From Bacillota bacterium (GTDB lineage: Bacteria > Bacillota > Clostridia > Lachnospirales > Lachnospiraceae), in assembly GCA_023386815.1 (NCBI GenBank), contig JAEWIZ010000008.1:434001-498000 (forward strand): DNA of 64,000 bases, given 5' to 3'. A program made the translations under genes and the position numbers. Positions 52,324-61,394 of the stretch are shown here, piece after piece. Below the pieces are notes generated by a model. That model had not been told where the DNA came from and did not search any database. It saw only the letters and a program-made list of their open reading frames with translations. The number at the start of each line of letters is the position of its first letter. The stretch's first letter is position 1.

Positions 52324-54171
52324 CTATATCTTTTCTTTGATATAATTAACTACCTTTAATAGTTCAATCGGGGTATTATCTTGGAAAGCTTTGATACAAT
52401 GACCTTCGCATTTCGATAAAAACTCATCGGTGATAGGATTAGTGGCAGAGTACCGATCAACAATTTTTCTTGCACCGGTAAAGTTACCAACACTAACACG
52501 ACGCATAATACCCCGTAGATCAAAGTCTTTGGAACAGCTTGGTTTCTCACAGTATTGGCATTTGGAGGCCTTAAGCATGATCGAGCGTTGTTCCTTCGGA
52601 TATTGACTGTACAGTTTATCGAAGGTAAATGGTTTTTCTGTCAAAGTAACATAGTTTTTTGCATCCCTTTGATAAACAAAAGGTTTTTGACCAGCCTTGT
52701 TCAAGATAGCATTTGCTGCACTTAAGCCAGAGGTAGTCACAGTAGGTGTTCCGGTTCCCATTACTGTGGATTCTCCGCAGATAAATACATTTTCCCACTC
52801 ACTTTTGGTATGCAGACGCTTAAACATATGCTGTCCTAACATCTGCTTAGGACCAGCGACTGCGCCACCATTCTTTAAGGTATAGCGTTCAATTGTCTTT
52901 GGTGTAGCTACTTCAGCATAACGAACCGATGCTGCAAAGCCGGGAAATCTTTTATCCAGTACAGCGATGAGACGTTCCTTTTCTTTTTCCTTTTGCTGTT
53001 GATACTCAGTTTTATTCTTGAAATCCCAATTTACGAAGGTCGGCCCAATGGCCATTACGACATGGCCATCCTCTGGGCAAAGGGTTTTATCAATTATGCT
53101 GAAAATATATGCAGTTACCTCACTTTCGTTTAGTTGTGCAGGGTCTCCGACCAACATCTCGACAGAAGAGGTACCTTCAGGTATTACATGTTTATCTACA
53201 TAGGAGTATAAAACCACACTGGGATAGGTAGGAACCTGGGTTTTTAATCGATTTGCCTTCCGATTGGTTAAATATTTTTTATCGATTAACTTTTCATATA
53301 GATTCCATACTGTTCCAGAATAGACGATATCATCAGCCAAAATGGTAGCACCATCGTTTAGTTGTACGCCAATCGCTTTGTTTTTGTCAAATAATAGCTT
53401 AGTTACTTCCTTCTGATAGATCATATCGCCGCCATGTTCTTCAATGACTTTCTCCAGCTTACCCGGTAAAAATAAGGTTGACCCTGCTGGATAATAACTT
53501 CCACCTACATGATTATCTACAAACATGACAGAAGCAAGCACTGCCGGAGATTCTTTTACTGTCGCATAGCAATAGGTGGAGGTTAACTTATCAAAAAATT
53601 GAAAGATTTCAGGATCGGTAAAATATCTCTTTAATAAGCTTTCTGCACTTTGATTCAGATAACTTAAAAACTTGATATAAGAAATCGGGTGCTTCATCAC
53701 ACTTTTTAAAGCACTTTTGGGTGCAGTTTCATCGGGGGTCGTATAAGTTGGATTTTCCACCATAACATGTTGATACATTTTCTCTAAGTCATAATAGAAT
53801 CTCTTTATATTCTCTTTTTCTGATGGAAATACCTTAGATAACTCTTCAACAAACTTGTCAATATCCTGCCAGAATTTGATACGATGCTCTTTAAAGTTTA
53901 CACAGTAAAGAAGGTCATTTTTAATGATATTAATTGGTTCCTCCAGGCAATTGAAGACGAAACGATGTGCGTTAAACCCTTTCTCTCCAAAACCAAAAAG
54001 CATAGCTGAACCTTGATCAAACACCAAATCCCTCCGTTTAAAAACACCACAGGAACCACCCGGATTATAATTATTATCAATAACCGCCACATGAAATCCT
54101 TTTTTCGCCAGCAGACAAACAGCAGTCAAACCGGATATACCACCCCCGATTACAACAACATTATATTTCAT
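52324..54171 (-). CDS. Carotenoid-desaturase-type flavoprotein with C-terminal Fe-S-like domain
   Basis: 615 residues from ATG 54171, chosen because ATGGAGG lies just upstream; a longer frame to 54213 has no site. The FAD motif VVVIGGGISGLTAVCLLAKKG and NPGGSCGVFKRRDLVFDQGS are at the N-terminus; about 530 residues follow the phytoene-desaturase plan. The last 80 residues are extra: CQYCEKPSC (Cys538, 541, 546), then GNFTGARKIVDRYSATNPIT and CEGHC (Cys588, 592). This resembles the Fer4_20 domain of dihydropyrimidine dehydrogenase and NADPH-glutamate synthase, which binds 4Fe-4S clusters, although not all cluster cysteines are present. It could pass electrons from desaturation to ferredoxin-like partners. 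First gene of the operon. Confidence 0.82.
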   Translation of the reverse strand: MKYNVVVIGGGISGLTAVCLLAKKGFHVAVIDNNYNPGGSCGVFKRRDLVFDQGSAMLFGFGEKGFNAHRFVFNCLEEPINIIKNDLLYCVNFKEHRIKFWQDIDKFVEELSKVFPSEKENIKRFYYDLEKMYQHVMVENPTYTTPDETAPKSALKSVMKHPISYIKFLSYLNQSAESLLKRYFTDPEIFQFFDKLTSTYCYATVKESPAVLASVMFVDNHVGGSYYPAGSTLFLPGKLEKVIEEHGGDMIYQKEVTKLLFDKNKAIGVQLNDGATILADDIVYSGTVWNLYEKLIDKKYLTNRKANRLKTQVPTYPSVVLYSYVDKHVIPEGTSSVEMLVGDPAQLNESEVTAYIFSIIDKTLCPEDGHVVMAIGPTFVNWDFKNKTEYQQQKEKEKERLIAVLDKRFPGFAASVRYAEVATPKTIERYTLKNGGAVAGPKQMLGQHMFKRLHTKSEWENVFICGESTVMGTGTPTVTTSGLSAANAILNKAGQKPFVYQRDAKNYVTLTEKPFTFDKLYSQYPKEQRSIMLKASKCQYCEKPSCSKDFDLRGIMRRVSVGNFTGARKIVDRYSATNPITDEFLSKCEGHCIKAFQDNTPIELLKVVNYIKEKI

Positions 54172-54389
54172 AGCTACCTCCATCGTAATTCGTTTTCCTT
54201 TTGTCTTTTTCAAGCCATAATGCTTTGTTTATTACACCATACGTTTTTAGAGATAAATACTAAGGTTATTATCTATAATTTTAACATTATTTCCATTTTT
54301 AACAATATATTAATTTGCTAATTAGTAACTGTAAAATTAATTATTATAGTTATTTATCAATCCTATCATGGATAAAAAAACAAAAGAAG

Positions 54390-54418
54390 GAGCTAGAGAG
54401 GATTAACCTCTCTAGCTC
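54390..54418 (-). terminator. Terminator of the cystine-type ABC operon
   Basis: A twelve-pair stem (GAGCTAGAGAGG with CCTCTCTAGCTC) around ATTAA follows the ATPase stop; on the minus strand the tail is CTTCTTTTG and T7. The rest of the gap up to 54171 holds the carotenoid-operon leader; no clear promoter was picked. Confidence 0.88.
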
Positions 54419-54447
54419 AATAAGATCAATCGAAGCAAAGATATCGA

Positions 54448-55197
54448 TTAATAGTTAGGATGCTCTGGTAATAATCGACTTAAGAACTCGATTGTTCGAT
54501 CATTCTTAGGATGAGTAAAGAATTCTTTTGAATCATTTTCTTCAATAATCCTTCCGCCCTCCATAAAGATCACCCGATTTGCTACTTCTCTGGCAAAGGA
54601 GATTTCATGGGTAACGATTAGCAGGGTGGTCCCATCATTTGCAATTTTTTTAATAACATTGAGTACTTCTCCAACTAATTCCGGGTCAAGGGAAGAGGTT
54701 GGTTCGTCAAATAGTATGAGATCCGGGTTAACTGCAAGGGCTCTTGCGATACCTACACGTTGTTGCTGTCCGCCGGATAACTGGGATGGGTAATAATCAT
54801 ACCTATTTGACAAGCCCACTTTATCCAGAGCCTCACTGGCTATCTGTCTCGCTTCTTCCTTAGATTTTCTTTGCACCACGATCAAAGGCTCCATAACATT
54901 TTGTAGGGCTGTTTTCGTAATGATTAAATTATAATTTTGAAATACAAAACCGGTTTTTTTTCGAATATTAATAATATCATGTTTACTTGCTTTCGCAAAT
55001 GAGGTTGCAATATCACCAAGTCGAAGCTCTCCCTCATCTGCTCGCTCAAGGAAGTTCAGGCATCGAAGGAGGGTTGTTTTTCCGGAACCGCTGGGACCGA
55101 GTATAGCGATGATATCCCCTTTTTTTACATGCAAATCAACACCTTTTAGTACCTCATTATCGCTAAAACGTTTATGAAGGTTTGACACGTCCAACAT
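54448..55197 (-). CDS. tcyC: Amino-acid ABC transporter ATPase (cystine type)
   Basis: 249 residues. Walker A GPSGSGKT (about 33-40), Q-loop FQNYNL, signature LSGGQQQR (about 138-145), Walker B LILFDEPTS and the H-loop VTHE are all intact. This is the polar amino acid class (GlnQ/TcyC type) that powers import. It lies 15 bases after the permease gene, in a three-gene operon with a binding protein whose sequence points to cystine. Confidence 0.9.
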   Translation of the reverse strand: MLDVSNLHKRFSDNEVLKGVDLHVKKGDIIAILGPSGSGKTTLLRCLNFLERADEGELRLGDIATSFAKASKHDIINIRKKTGFVFQNYNLIITKTALQNVMEPLIVVQRKSKEEARQIASEALDKVGLSNRYDYYPSQLSGGQQQRVGIARALAVNPDLILFDEPTSSLDPELVGEVLNVIKKIANDGTTLLIVTHEISFAREVANRVIFMEGGRIIEENDSKEFFTHPKNDRTIEFLSRLLPEHPNY

Positions 55198-55212
55198 AAC
55201 CTCACTCCTTTT

Positions 55213-55875
55213 CTAATGGACAAATTTCTTTTCCAGGTAATTTTGCAATACATTTAAAATGCTACATAATACCAAATAAATTACAGCTAATTCGATGTAG
55301 AGCAGGAGAGGTTCATATCGGTAAGCTACGATTCGTTGCGTTACCATGAACATTTCGGTCAGAGTAACAGTGGATGCTAATGAGGTATCCTTTACCAGAC
55401 CAATAAAGGTGTTCGATAAAGGCGGTATCGATACCTTTGCTGCCTGCTTTAGTATAATTCTTCGAAACACCTGGGAGAAGGTCATACCAAAGGCATAACC
55501 GGCTTCCCATTGGCCCTTTGGTACTGACAAGATAGCTCCACGTATCGTTTCCGAGGAGTAAGCCCCTACATTGAAAGAAAAGGCTATCACTGCTGCTGGA
55601 AATGGGTCTAAGAGGATACCAACCTTAGGTAAACCGAAGAATATAATGAAAATTTGGACCAGCATAGGTGTACCGCGAAAAATCCAAACATATATCTGAA
55701 CAAACTGTTTTAGAAGCTTAATATTTGCAACTTGAATCAAGGCAACAAATATGGCAATGATCAGACCAAGTACGAAGGAAACGATGGTTAATGGTATCGT
55801 AAATTGGATACCCGCTTTGACAATCGGCCAAAAGGATTCTAGTACTATTTCAATGGTTCTTTCACTAATTGGCAT
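55213..55875 (-). CDS. tcyB: Amino-acid ABC transporter permease (cystine type)
   Basis: 220 residues, GGGAGATG before the ATG. About five membrane helices and the HisM/GlnP-type loop YAFGMTFSQVFRRIILKQAAK (about 125-145) are present. The opening SFWPIVKAGIQFTIPLT is typical of TcyB/YecS cystine permeases. It works with the ATPase and the lipoprotein at 55915. Confidence 0.88.
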   Translation of the reverse strand: MPISERTIEIVLESFWPIVKAGIQFTIPLTIVSFVLGLIIAIFVALIQVANIKLLKQFVQIYVWIFRGTPMLVQIFIIFFGLPKVGILLDPFPAAVIAFSFNVGAYSSETIRGAILSVPKGQWEAGYAFGMTFSQVFRRIILKQAAKVSIPPLSNTFIGLVKDTSLASTVTLTEMFMVTQRIVAYRYEPLLLYIELAVIYLVLCSILNVLQNYLEKKFVH

Positions 55876-55914
55876 ATTACATCTCCCTTACATCAAGTTT
55901 ATTAGGTAATATCT

Positions 55915-56778
55915 TTATTTTGTGACGTCTGCACCGAAATACTTTTCCGATATTTTTGATAAAGTACCGTCTTGTGTTAATTCATCGAGAGCTTTATTGA
56001 TTGCTTCCACAAAGGTATCATTTCCCTTACGAATTAATACAGCATTTTCACTGGCATCATCCAAGGTATCTACTAGCATAACTGGTGCGTCGGGCTGCTG
56101 CTTCAAGAAATCATAAAAGGAAACCTGATCATTTATGGTTGCCTCGGCTCTTCCGGTAGAAACCAGCTCAATTGCTTTACTAAAGGAACCATCGGTACTT
56201 ACTAATTCAGCTTCATATTGTTCAGCCAGGGTAGCATAATTACTCGTCAAGGACTGTGCGGATTTCTTACCCTTAAGATCTTCAAAACTCTTGATTTCAT
56301 TATTTTCCTTACCAACGATTAATGCTGCTCTAGAGATTGTATAGGGGGAGGAGAAATCATATTTTGCAAGACGTTCCTCTGTAATGGTAACCTGATTCAT
56401 GACAATGTCGTAACGAACTGCATCCAGACCAGCGATTAAGGCATCCCAATTGCTTTCTACAAATTCGGCTTCTATGCCTAATTTTTCTGAAATAGCCTTT
56501 GCAACTTCTACATCATAGCCAACCAATTCACCGGTCTCATCATGATACGTATAAGGTGCATAGGTGCCTTCTGTACCTATAAGAAGTTTTCCTCTTTCCT
56601 GTATCTGTGTTAGTAAATCTTTTTCTGAATCCTTTGCCGCATCTGTATTCTCCCCGGTGTCCTGTGTGGCAGTCGGCACTACCGCATTTTCATTAGATAC
56701 TTTAGTAGAGCATCCAACGAGTAATCCTAGAGTTAATAATAATGTAAAAGCACCTATGAATAATTTTCTTTTCTGCAT
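55915..56778 (-). CDS. tcyA: Cystine-type ABC transporter binding lipoprotein
   Basis: 287 residues from ATG 56778, with GGAGG upstream; the open frame continues 36 codons further, but that would cross the promoter and leader and lacks a ribosome site. The lipoprotein signal ends LGLLVGCSTK (Cys near 21). The mature part is a family 3 binding protein: GTEGTYAPYTYHDETGELVGYDVEV (about 67-91) and ALIAGLDAVRYDIVMNQVTI, most like TcyA/FliY cystine binders. Cystine supply fits the thiol- and Fe-S-rich neighbourhood, but cysteine-like analogues are possible. Confidence 0.88.
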   Translation of the reverse strand: MQKRKLFIGAFTLLLTLGLLVGCSTKVSNENAVVPTATQDTGENTDAAKDSEKDLLTQIQERGKLLIGTEGTYAPYTYHDETGELVGYDVEVAKAISEKLGIEAEFVESNWDALIAGLDAVRYDIVMNQVTITEERLAKYDFSSPYTISRAALIVGKENNEIKSFEDLKGKKSAQSLTSNYATLAEQYEAELVSTDGSFSKAIELVSTGRAEATINDQVSFYDFLKQQPDAPVMLVDTLDDASENAVLIRKGNDTFVEAINKALDELTQDGTLSKISEKYFGADVTK

Positions 56779-56914
56779 ATGTTTTCCTCCATTTGTTTTT
56801 GATTTAGAATAACCTAACCAGATAACAGTCATTTGTATCTTAGGGAATGATACCAGGGCTATTGAATCATGATTAGTGAGTTGCATTTTGTTTTATTATA
56901 TTAATCATATATGA

Positions 56915-56964
56915 ATAGTATGAATACTATATATGATAATATATTGTCGAAATAGATATGTCAA
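56915..56964 (-). promoter_or_regulatory. Promoter and palindromic operator of the cystine operon
   Basis: On the minus strand TTGACA (56964-56959), a 17-base spacer and TATTAT (56941-56936) form a near-perfect promoter. The predicted start site near 56929 falls in a palindrome at 56915-56930 (ATAGTAT-GA-ATACTAT), with further symmetry around it. An operator over +1 fits repression when cystine or cysteine is plentiful. Confidence 0.65.
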
Positions 56965-57002
56965 GCATAATGTTTAAAAATTTTAATGAATATTTTATCA
57001 GC

Positions 57003-57053
57003 TTACAGAAATATTTTATCAAAGGTATGACGGTTGGTGCTGTTAAGGGGTGA
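57003..57053 (+). pseudogene. Remnant of an LplC-type sugar permease gene (last 16 codons)
   Basis: The frame reads LQKYFIKGMTVGAVKG and stops. This matches the tail of the two intact LplC permeases (QKHFVKGVMIGAVKG and QKYFTKGLTLGGVKG). Nothing upstream is permease-like; a repeated ATATTTTATCA (56990-57000 and 57011-57021) marks the break. It lies 62 bases before the GH36 gene, the place an intact permease would hold in an lpl-type operon. Confidence 0.8.
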
Positions 57054-57115
57054 GCAGAGTGATATAATAGTGTTAATATTTTTGATCGGATGTTAAAAAA
57101 GAGAGGAGCAGACAT

Positions 57116-59221
57116 ATGGTATCATTACTAAAACAATATGAGTTTGGAGATATGATTGTTCTATATTACATTGACAGTGGAAGCAGGAATGTGGAATTAA
57201 TGTTGTTGCCGGAAAAAGTAAGACCCCTAAGCTGGGAAAGTAAAAAGCAGGAGATTGATTCATTGGTTCAGCTGAAATTGATGGGTGATATTTATCCGGG
57301 TGGCTATGCCGGTGGCGGTACCCTGCGTCAGGGAGAATCTATACTACGTCTGGAATATGAGGCACAGGAGGAGGTGTCCTATGACGATAGGACCGAAATC
57401 ATCACCAGGTTGAAGGATAGTAGGGGGTATCAGGTAGAGCACCATCTGGTTTGGCACTTTGGGAGCAAAAGTATAGAGACCTATACCAGCTTCACTAATC
57501 TCAGTACGAAAGAAAGATCGCTGGAGATGATATCCAGCTTTTCTTTAGGCGGGATCACTCCGTTGACTGAAGGTGATGCTCATGGGACGTTAAAGGTACA
57601 TAGAATTCGAAGTATGTGGAGTATGGAAGGTCGCTTGGAGACAAGAACACTGGAAGAGCTGCAGCTGGAGCCCTCCTGGGCAGGCCATGCCATACGTTCA
57701 GAACGTTTTGGACAGGTGGGGTCTATGGCGGTAAATCATTATTTCCCTTATCTTACAGTTGAGGATGTAAAAAATGATATTTTATGGGGGGTTCAGCTTG
57801 CCCATAATGCATCCTGGCAAATGGAGCTTTATCGCAAAGATGACGGACTTTCCATCTCCGGAGGTCTGGCAGACAGGGAGTTTGGACAATGGTGGAAGAG
57901 GGTGGCTCCTGGTGAGAGCTTTCAGACACCAACAGCGATCTTATCTGTGTGCAAAGGTGGTGGAGTGGATTGCATCTCTCAAAGACTCACCTTGTCCGGT
58001 AACCGTATTCTTGAACAGGCTCCGGAGAGTGAACAGAGCTTACCGATTATCTTTAATGAATACTGTACCACCTGGGGCTGTCCTTCCCATGAAAATATCT
58101 CCGGGATTTTGAAGGTAATTAAAGATAAGGGAATCGGTTACTTTGTCATTGACTGCGGGTGGTATAAGGAAGAGGGAATACCCTGGGACATTGCAATGGG
58201 AGATTACCAGGTATCAAAAGAATTGTTTCCTAAAGGGCTTGAGAAGACAACAGCTGCAATCCGTGAGGCGGGTATGAAACCCGGTATCTGGTTTGAGATT
58301 GAGAATGTTGGATCTGCTGCAAAGGCTTATCAAATGGAAGAGCATTTGCTAAAACGGGATGGGGAGGTTTTAACCACATCTATGCGACGTTTCTGGGATC
58401 TGCGCGATCCGTGGGTGAAGAACTATTTATCGGACAGGGTAATCGGATTACTAAAGAAATATAGATTCGACTATATGAAAATAGATTATAATGATACCAT
58501 CGGTCTTGGCTGTGATGGTGCGGAGTCCATCGGAGAAGGACTCCGCCAGAATATGAAGGAATCCTATGATTTCATTGAAAAGGTTAAAGCAGAAGTACCT
58601 GGGATCATCCTTGAAAACTGCGCTTCCGGCGGTCACAGACTGGAACCTCTAATGATGAGAGCTTGCAGTATGGCATCCTTTTCCGATGCCCATGAGTGCC
58701 CTGAGATTCCTATTATTGCAGCTAACCTTCATCGGGTAATCCTGCCCAGACAGAGTCAGATCTGGGCGGTGATCCGCAAGGAGGATGATTTGAAGCGCAT
58801 TGCCTACTCCATAGCAAATACCTTTTTAGGAAGAATGTGCCTGTCTGGTGATGTGATTGATTTAAGGAACGAAGCCTGGGGGATCATTGATAGGGGAATA
58901 GCATTTTATAAAAAAATTGTGCCAATCCTAAGAGATGGATATACAAGCTGGTTTGGTACTGAAGTTCAAAGCTACCGCCATCCTGCTGGTTGGCAGGGAA
59001 TTCTTCGAACCGGAGAGAATGGAGATGCATATGTGGTACTTCATATCTTTGACGGTGCACTGGATTATGAATGCAAAATTGTGCTTTCTAAAGATTGTGA
59101 GTATGAGATAGCGGAGATTTACTCGGATTCAGAGGCTCAGGTGACTTTGAAGGAACATGAACTGACATATCGACCAACAAAGAATTGGAAAGCTGTTGCA
59201 GTTTATTTAAAAAGTAAATGA
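57116..59221 (+). CDS. Alpha-galactosidase, GH36
   Basis: 701 residues, AGAGAGGAG before the ATG. An N-terminal beta-supersandwich (about 1-300) and a TIM barrel are followed by a C-terminal beta domain. Motifs: FNEYCTTWG, VIDCGWY, KPGIWFEIENV, YMKIDYND with the nucleophile near Asp456, ENCASGGHR, and FSDAHE with the acid-base Asp near 524. No signal peptide, so it acts on imported alpha-galactosides or related alpha-GalNAc sugars. It was probably once part of a transporter operon, now lost (see remnant at 57003). The usual CGGRGNRF-type Cys loops are slightly divergent, so linkage preference is uncertain. Confidence 0.9.
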   Translation: MVSLLKQYEFGDMIVLYYIDSGSRNVELMLLPEKVRPLSWESKKQEIDSLVQLKLMGDIYPGGYAGGGTLRQGESILRLEYEAQEEVSYDDRTEIITRLKDSRGYQVEHHLVWHFGSKSIETYTSFTNLSTKERSLEMISSFSLGGITPLTEGDAHGTLKVHRIRSMWSMEGRLETRTLEELQLEPSWAGHAIRSERFGQVGSMAVNHYFPYLTVEDVKNDILWGVQLAHNASWQMELYRKDDGLSISGGLADREFGQWWKRVAPGESFQTPTAILSVCKGGGVDCISQRLTLSGNRILEQAPESEQSLPIIFNEYCTTWGCPSHENISGILKVIKDKGIGYFVIDCGWYKEEGIPWDIAMGDYQVSKELFPKGLEKTTAAIREAGMKPGIWFEIENVGSAAKAYQMEEHLLKRDGEVLTTSMRRFWDLRDPWVKNYLSDRVIGLLKKYRFDYMKIDYNDTIGLGCDGAESIGEGLRQNMKESYDFIEKVKAEVPGIILENCASGGHRLEPLMMRACSMASFSDAHECPEIPIIAANLHRVILPRQSQIWAVIRKEDDLKRIAYSIANTFLGRMCLSGDVIDLRNEAWGIIDRGIAFYKKIVPILRDGYTSWFGTEVQSYRHPAGWQGILRTGENGDAYVVLHIFDGALDYECKIVLSKDCEYEIAEIYSDSEAQVTLKEHELTYRPTKNWKAVAVYLKSK

Positions 59222-59272
59222 TTTGAATTTAAATAAAATCATTATACAAAAGAATAACATTAGGAGGATACC

Positions 59273-60013
59273 ATGTTACACATAGCAATCTGCGATGATC
59301 AGGCTAATCATATAAAAAAAGTGCGCTCGTCAGTCGAGCAGTACCTTACAAACCGGAATATCAAGGTCTGCATCTATGAGTTTGATAATCCTTTGGTATT
59401 TTTAAAAGAGTTGAATCAGATTGACGGAATTGATATTTTGCTTCTGAATATCTGTATGCCCGGTGTTTTAGGTATTGAGGTAGCCAAAGAAATACGTCAG
59501 CGAAGGCTCAAAACAGAGATTATTTTTATCACAACTAGTGATGAATTTGCTGTGGCTGCATTTGCATTAAAAGCGGCACATTACTTGCTAAAGCCTTATA
59601 CACAAACACAGTTTGATGAAGCGATGAATCGGGCTATGGTACAGTTTGATAATGGAAAGGAGAAAAAGATTACTCTCAAATTGGAAAATGGTAATATGCA
59701 GCTGGTTGATATAAACGAAATTCATTACATAGAAAGCGCCGGACATACCCAATTTGTTCATATGGAAAGCGGAATCTGTTTCGAAGCAAGACATTCCCTG
59801 GCTCGACTAGCTGAGGAAACAGAACATATCTCGCCAGGGCAGTTCATCAGCCCATATAAGGGTTATCTGGTTAATCAGAAATCGATCCGCAATATTGGAG
59901 TAAAGCAAATGGTGTTGTTAAATGGTCAGTGCATCCCCATATCACGTGGAAGCTTCCGACAGCTACAGAATGCGTTTTTTGAATATCAGTTTAGTGAAAG
60001 GGGGCACCAATGA
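59273..60013 (+). CDS. LytTR response regulator lacking the phospho-acceptor Asp
   Basis: 246 residues, TAGGAGG before the ATG. An N-terminal receiver domain (about 1-120) keeps the acidic pair Asp8-Asp9 and the Lys near 109 (LLKPY), but the phosphorylation site is Asn59 in LLLNICMPG where Asp is expected. A C-terminal LytTR DNA-binding domain (about 140-245, MQLVDINEIHYIESAGHTQF, ISRGSFRQLQNAF) follows. The downstream kinase overlaps its stop by four bases (ATGA). The receiver may work without phosphorylation or be a dead switch; the nucleotide codon is AAT. Confidence 0.88.
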   Translation: MLHIAICDDQANHIKKVRSSVEQYLTNRNIKVCIYEFDNPLVFLKELNQIDGIDILLLNICMPGVLGIEVAKEIRQRRLKTEIIFITTSDEFAVAAFALKAAHYLLKPYTQTQFDEAMNRAMVQFDNGKEKKITLKLENGNMQLVDINEIHYIESAGHTQFVHMESGICFEARHSLARLAEETEHISPGQFISPYKGYLVNQKSIRNIGVKQMVLLNGQCIPISRGSFRQLQNAFFEYQFSERGHQ

Positions 60014-61284
60014 ATCTATTAGCTCCTGACCTACTGCGTTCGATTGTCTCAAGTGTGATGTGCATCCTGCTTCTAGTTTCGTTGGCACGACCCAAATACA
60101 GCAAAAAAGTCACGATTGTCGCCATGCTCCTTTTTGTCCTAATCGATCTGTTGTTCAGCTTGTCCTTCTATCTATCAAATGATCTTACGACACTGGCAAG
60201 ATATAATATACTGTGGTTTGTGTTTACATTTATGGCAATGAAACCCTTGTTTTTGGATAGTCTGATGCAATGGCTATTTAACTTTATCACGGTTATTAAT
60301 GTATATGCAGCAATAGTTATACTGAGCTTTCATTTGTGTTATTACCTGCCTTATCCACCCTATGCAGTTACACTTCTACGTTTTATTTTATTTATTGCTG
60401 TGATTATCCTGTTTCAACACTGGTTGCGTCCGTTGTACTGGCAAGCAGTGGCTCATTGGAAGGTTTTTATCCTTTTGGTGACCGGAATCCTTGTTAATTT
60501 TATATACTATTTTATGTTCAGCAAAGATATCAAAGAAACCTTAACCCTTCAATATATACCTCTGTTACTTTTGATTATACTTGAAATATTCGCATATCTC
60601 TGCATTTTCTATTCCCTAAAAACAATTTCGGCAGAATACGCGTATAAGGAAGAAAATATTAGGATTCAGGCAAGAGAGAAGTTACTGCAATCAGAACTTT
60701 CAGCTTACGAGGAATTTCTTGATTTTTCACGTCAATATCGACATGATTTACGACATCACAATGGCGTAATAAGAGAAATGCTTTCTAGCGGAGAAATTAG
60801 CGATGCACTAGCATATTTAAATGAGTTTGATAATAGCATTGTGGAAACTGCTTTAAAACAGTATTGTAGCAATCCAGTGGCGAATGCTATATTCCGCCTT
60901 TATGAAAAGCGAACGCAAGCTGACCACATTGACTTTAAAGTAAATGCTAATATCTCAGAAGCGCTACCACTATCAGCACCGGAGCTTGGCGGATTACTAT
61001 CTAATCTATTGGAAAATGCGTGGGTAGCTAGCCAAAGTTGTATTGAGACCGGACGGTTTATTACTCTATTTGCTGATACGACAAAAAACCAGCTTTTTTT
61101 GGAGGTTAAGAACAGTGTGAGAGATGAGGTACACTTTATCGATGAACTGCCTGTTTCCACGAAGAAGGGCGGTGGTACGGGTAGCAAAAGTATTATGCGT
61201 ATCGTACGTGAGTATAACGGAATGTGTCGGTTCAAACAAGATGGAGATGAATTCATTGTCCAAATCGTTCTACCTCTTCAATAA
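60010..61284 (+). CDS. AgrC-like membrane sensor histidine kinase (GHKL)
   Basis: 424 residues, ATG overlapping the regulator stop. About six membrane helices (residues 10-215) are followed by a coiled linker and a GHKL-type kinase: the phospho-acceptor is likely His245 in RQYRHDLRHHNG, the N box is LLSNLLENAW (near 335) and the glycine box GGGTGSKSI (near 394). This is the class that senses peptide signals in quorum circuits, but no AgrB or AgrD gene is nearby. It forms a pair with the unusual LytTR regulator. Confidence 0.88.
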   Translation: MNLLAPDLLRSIVSSVMCILLLVSLARPKYSKKVTIVAMLLFVLIDLLFSLSFYLSNDLTTLARYNILWFVFTFMAMKPLFLDSLMQWLFNFITVINVYAAIVILSFHLCYYLPYPPYAVTLLRFILFIAVIILFQHWLRPLYWQAVAHWKVFILLVTGILVNFIYYFMFSKDIKETLTLQYIPLLLLIILEIFAYLCIFYSLKTISAEYAYKEENIRIQAREKLLQSELSAYEEFLDFSRQYRHDLRHHNGVIREMLSSGEISDALAYLNEFDNSIVETALKQYCSNPVANAIFRLYEKRTQADHIDFKVNANISEALPLSAPELGGLLSNLLENAWVASQSCIETGRFITLFADTTKNQLFLEVKNSVRDEVHFIDELPVSTKKGGGTGSKSIMRIVREYNGMCRFKQDGDEFIVQIVLPLQ

Positions 61285-61394
61285 AATAGGTTGTGAATAC
61301 CTCTTAAGTGGCTTTCGATAAAAATCCCGATAAAAATCTAGCAACAGGGTTTTTTGCATGTTGTGCATAATAAAGTAGGTTTCGTGCAAAATCG

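Noticed and set aside
56779..56886. N-terminal extension of the cystine-binding lipoprotein
   Set aside because: The extension would place 36 residues before a perfect lipoprotein signal and has no ribosome site; ATG 56778 does.
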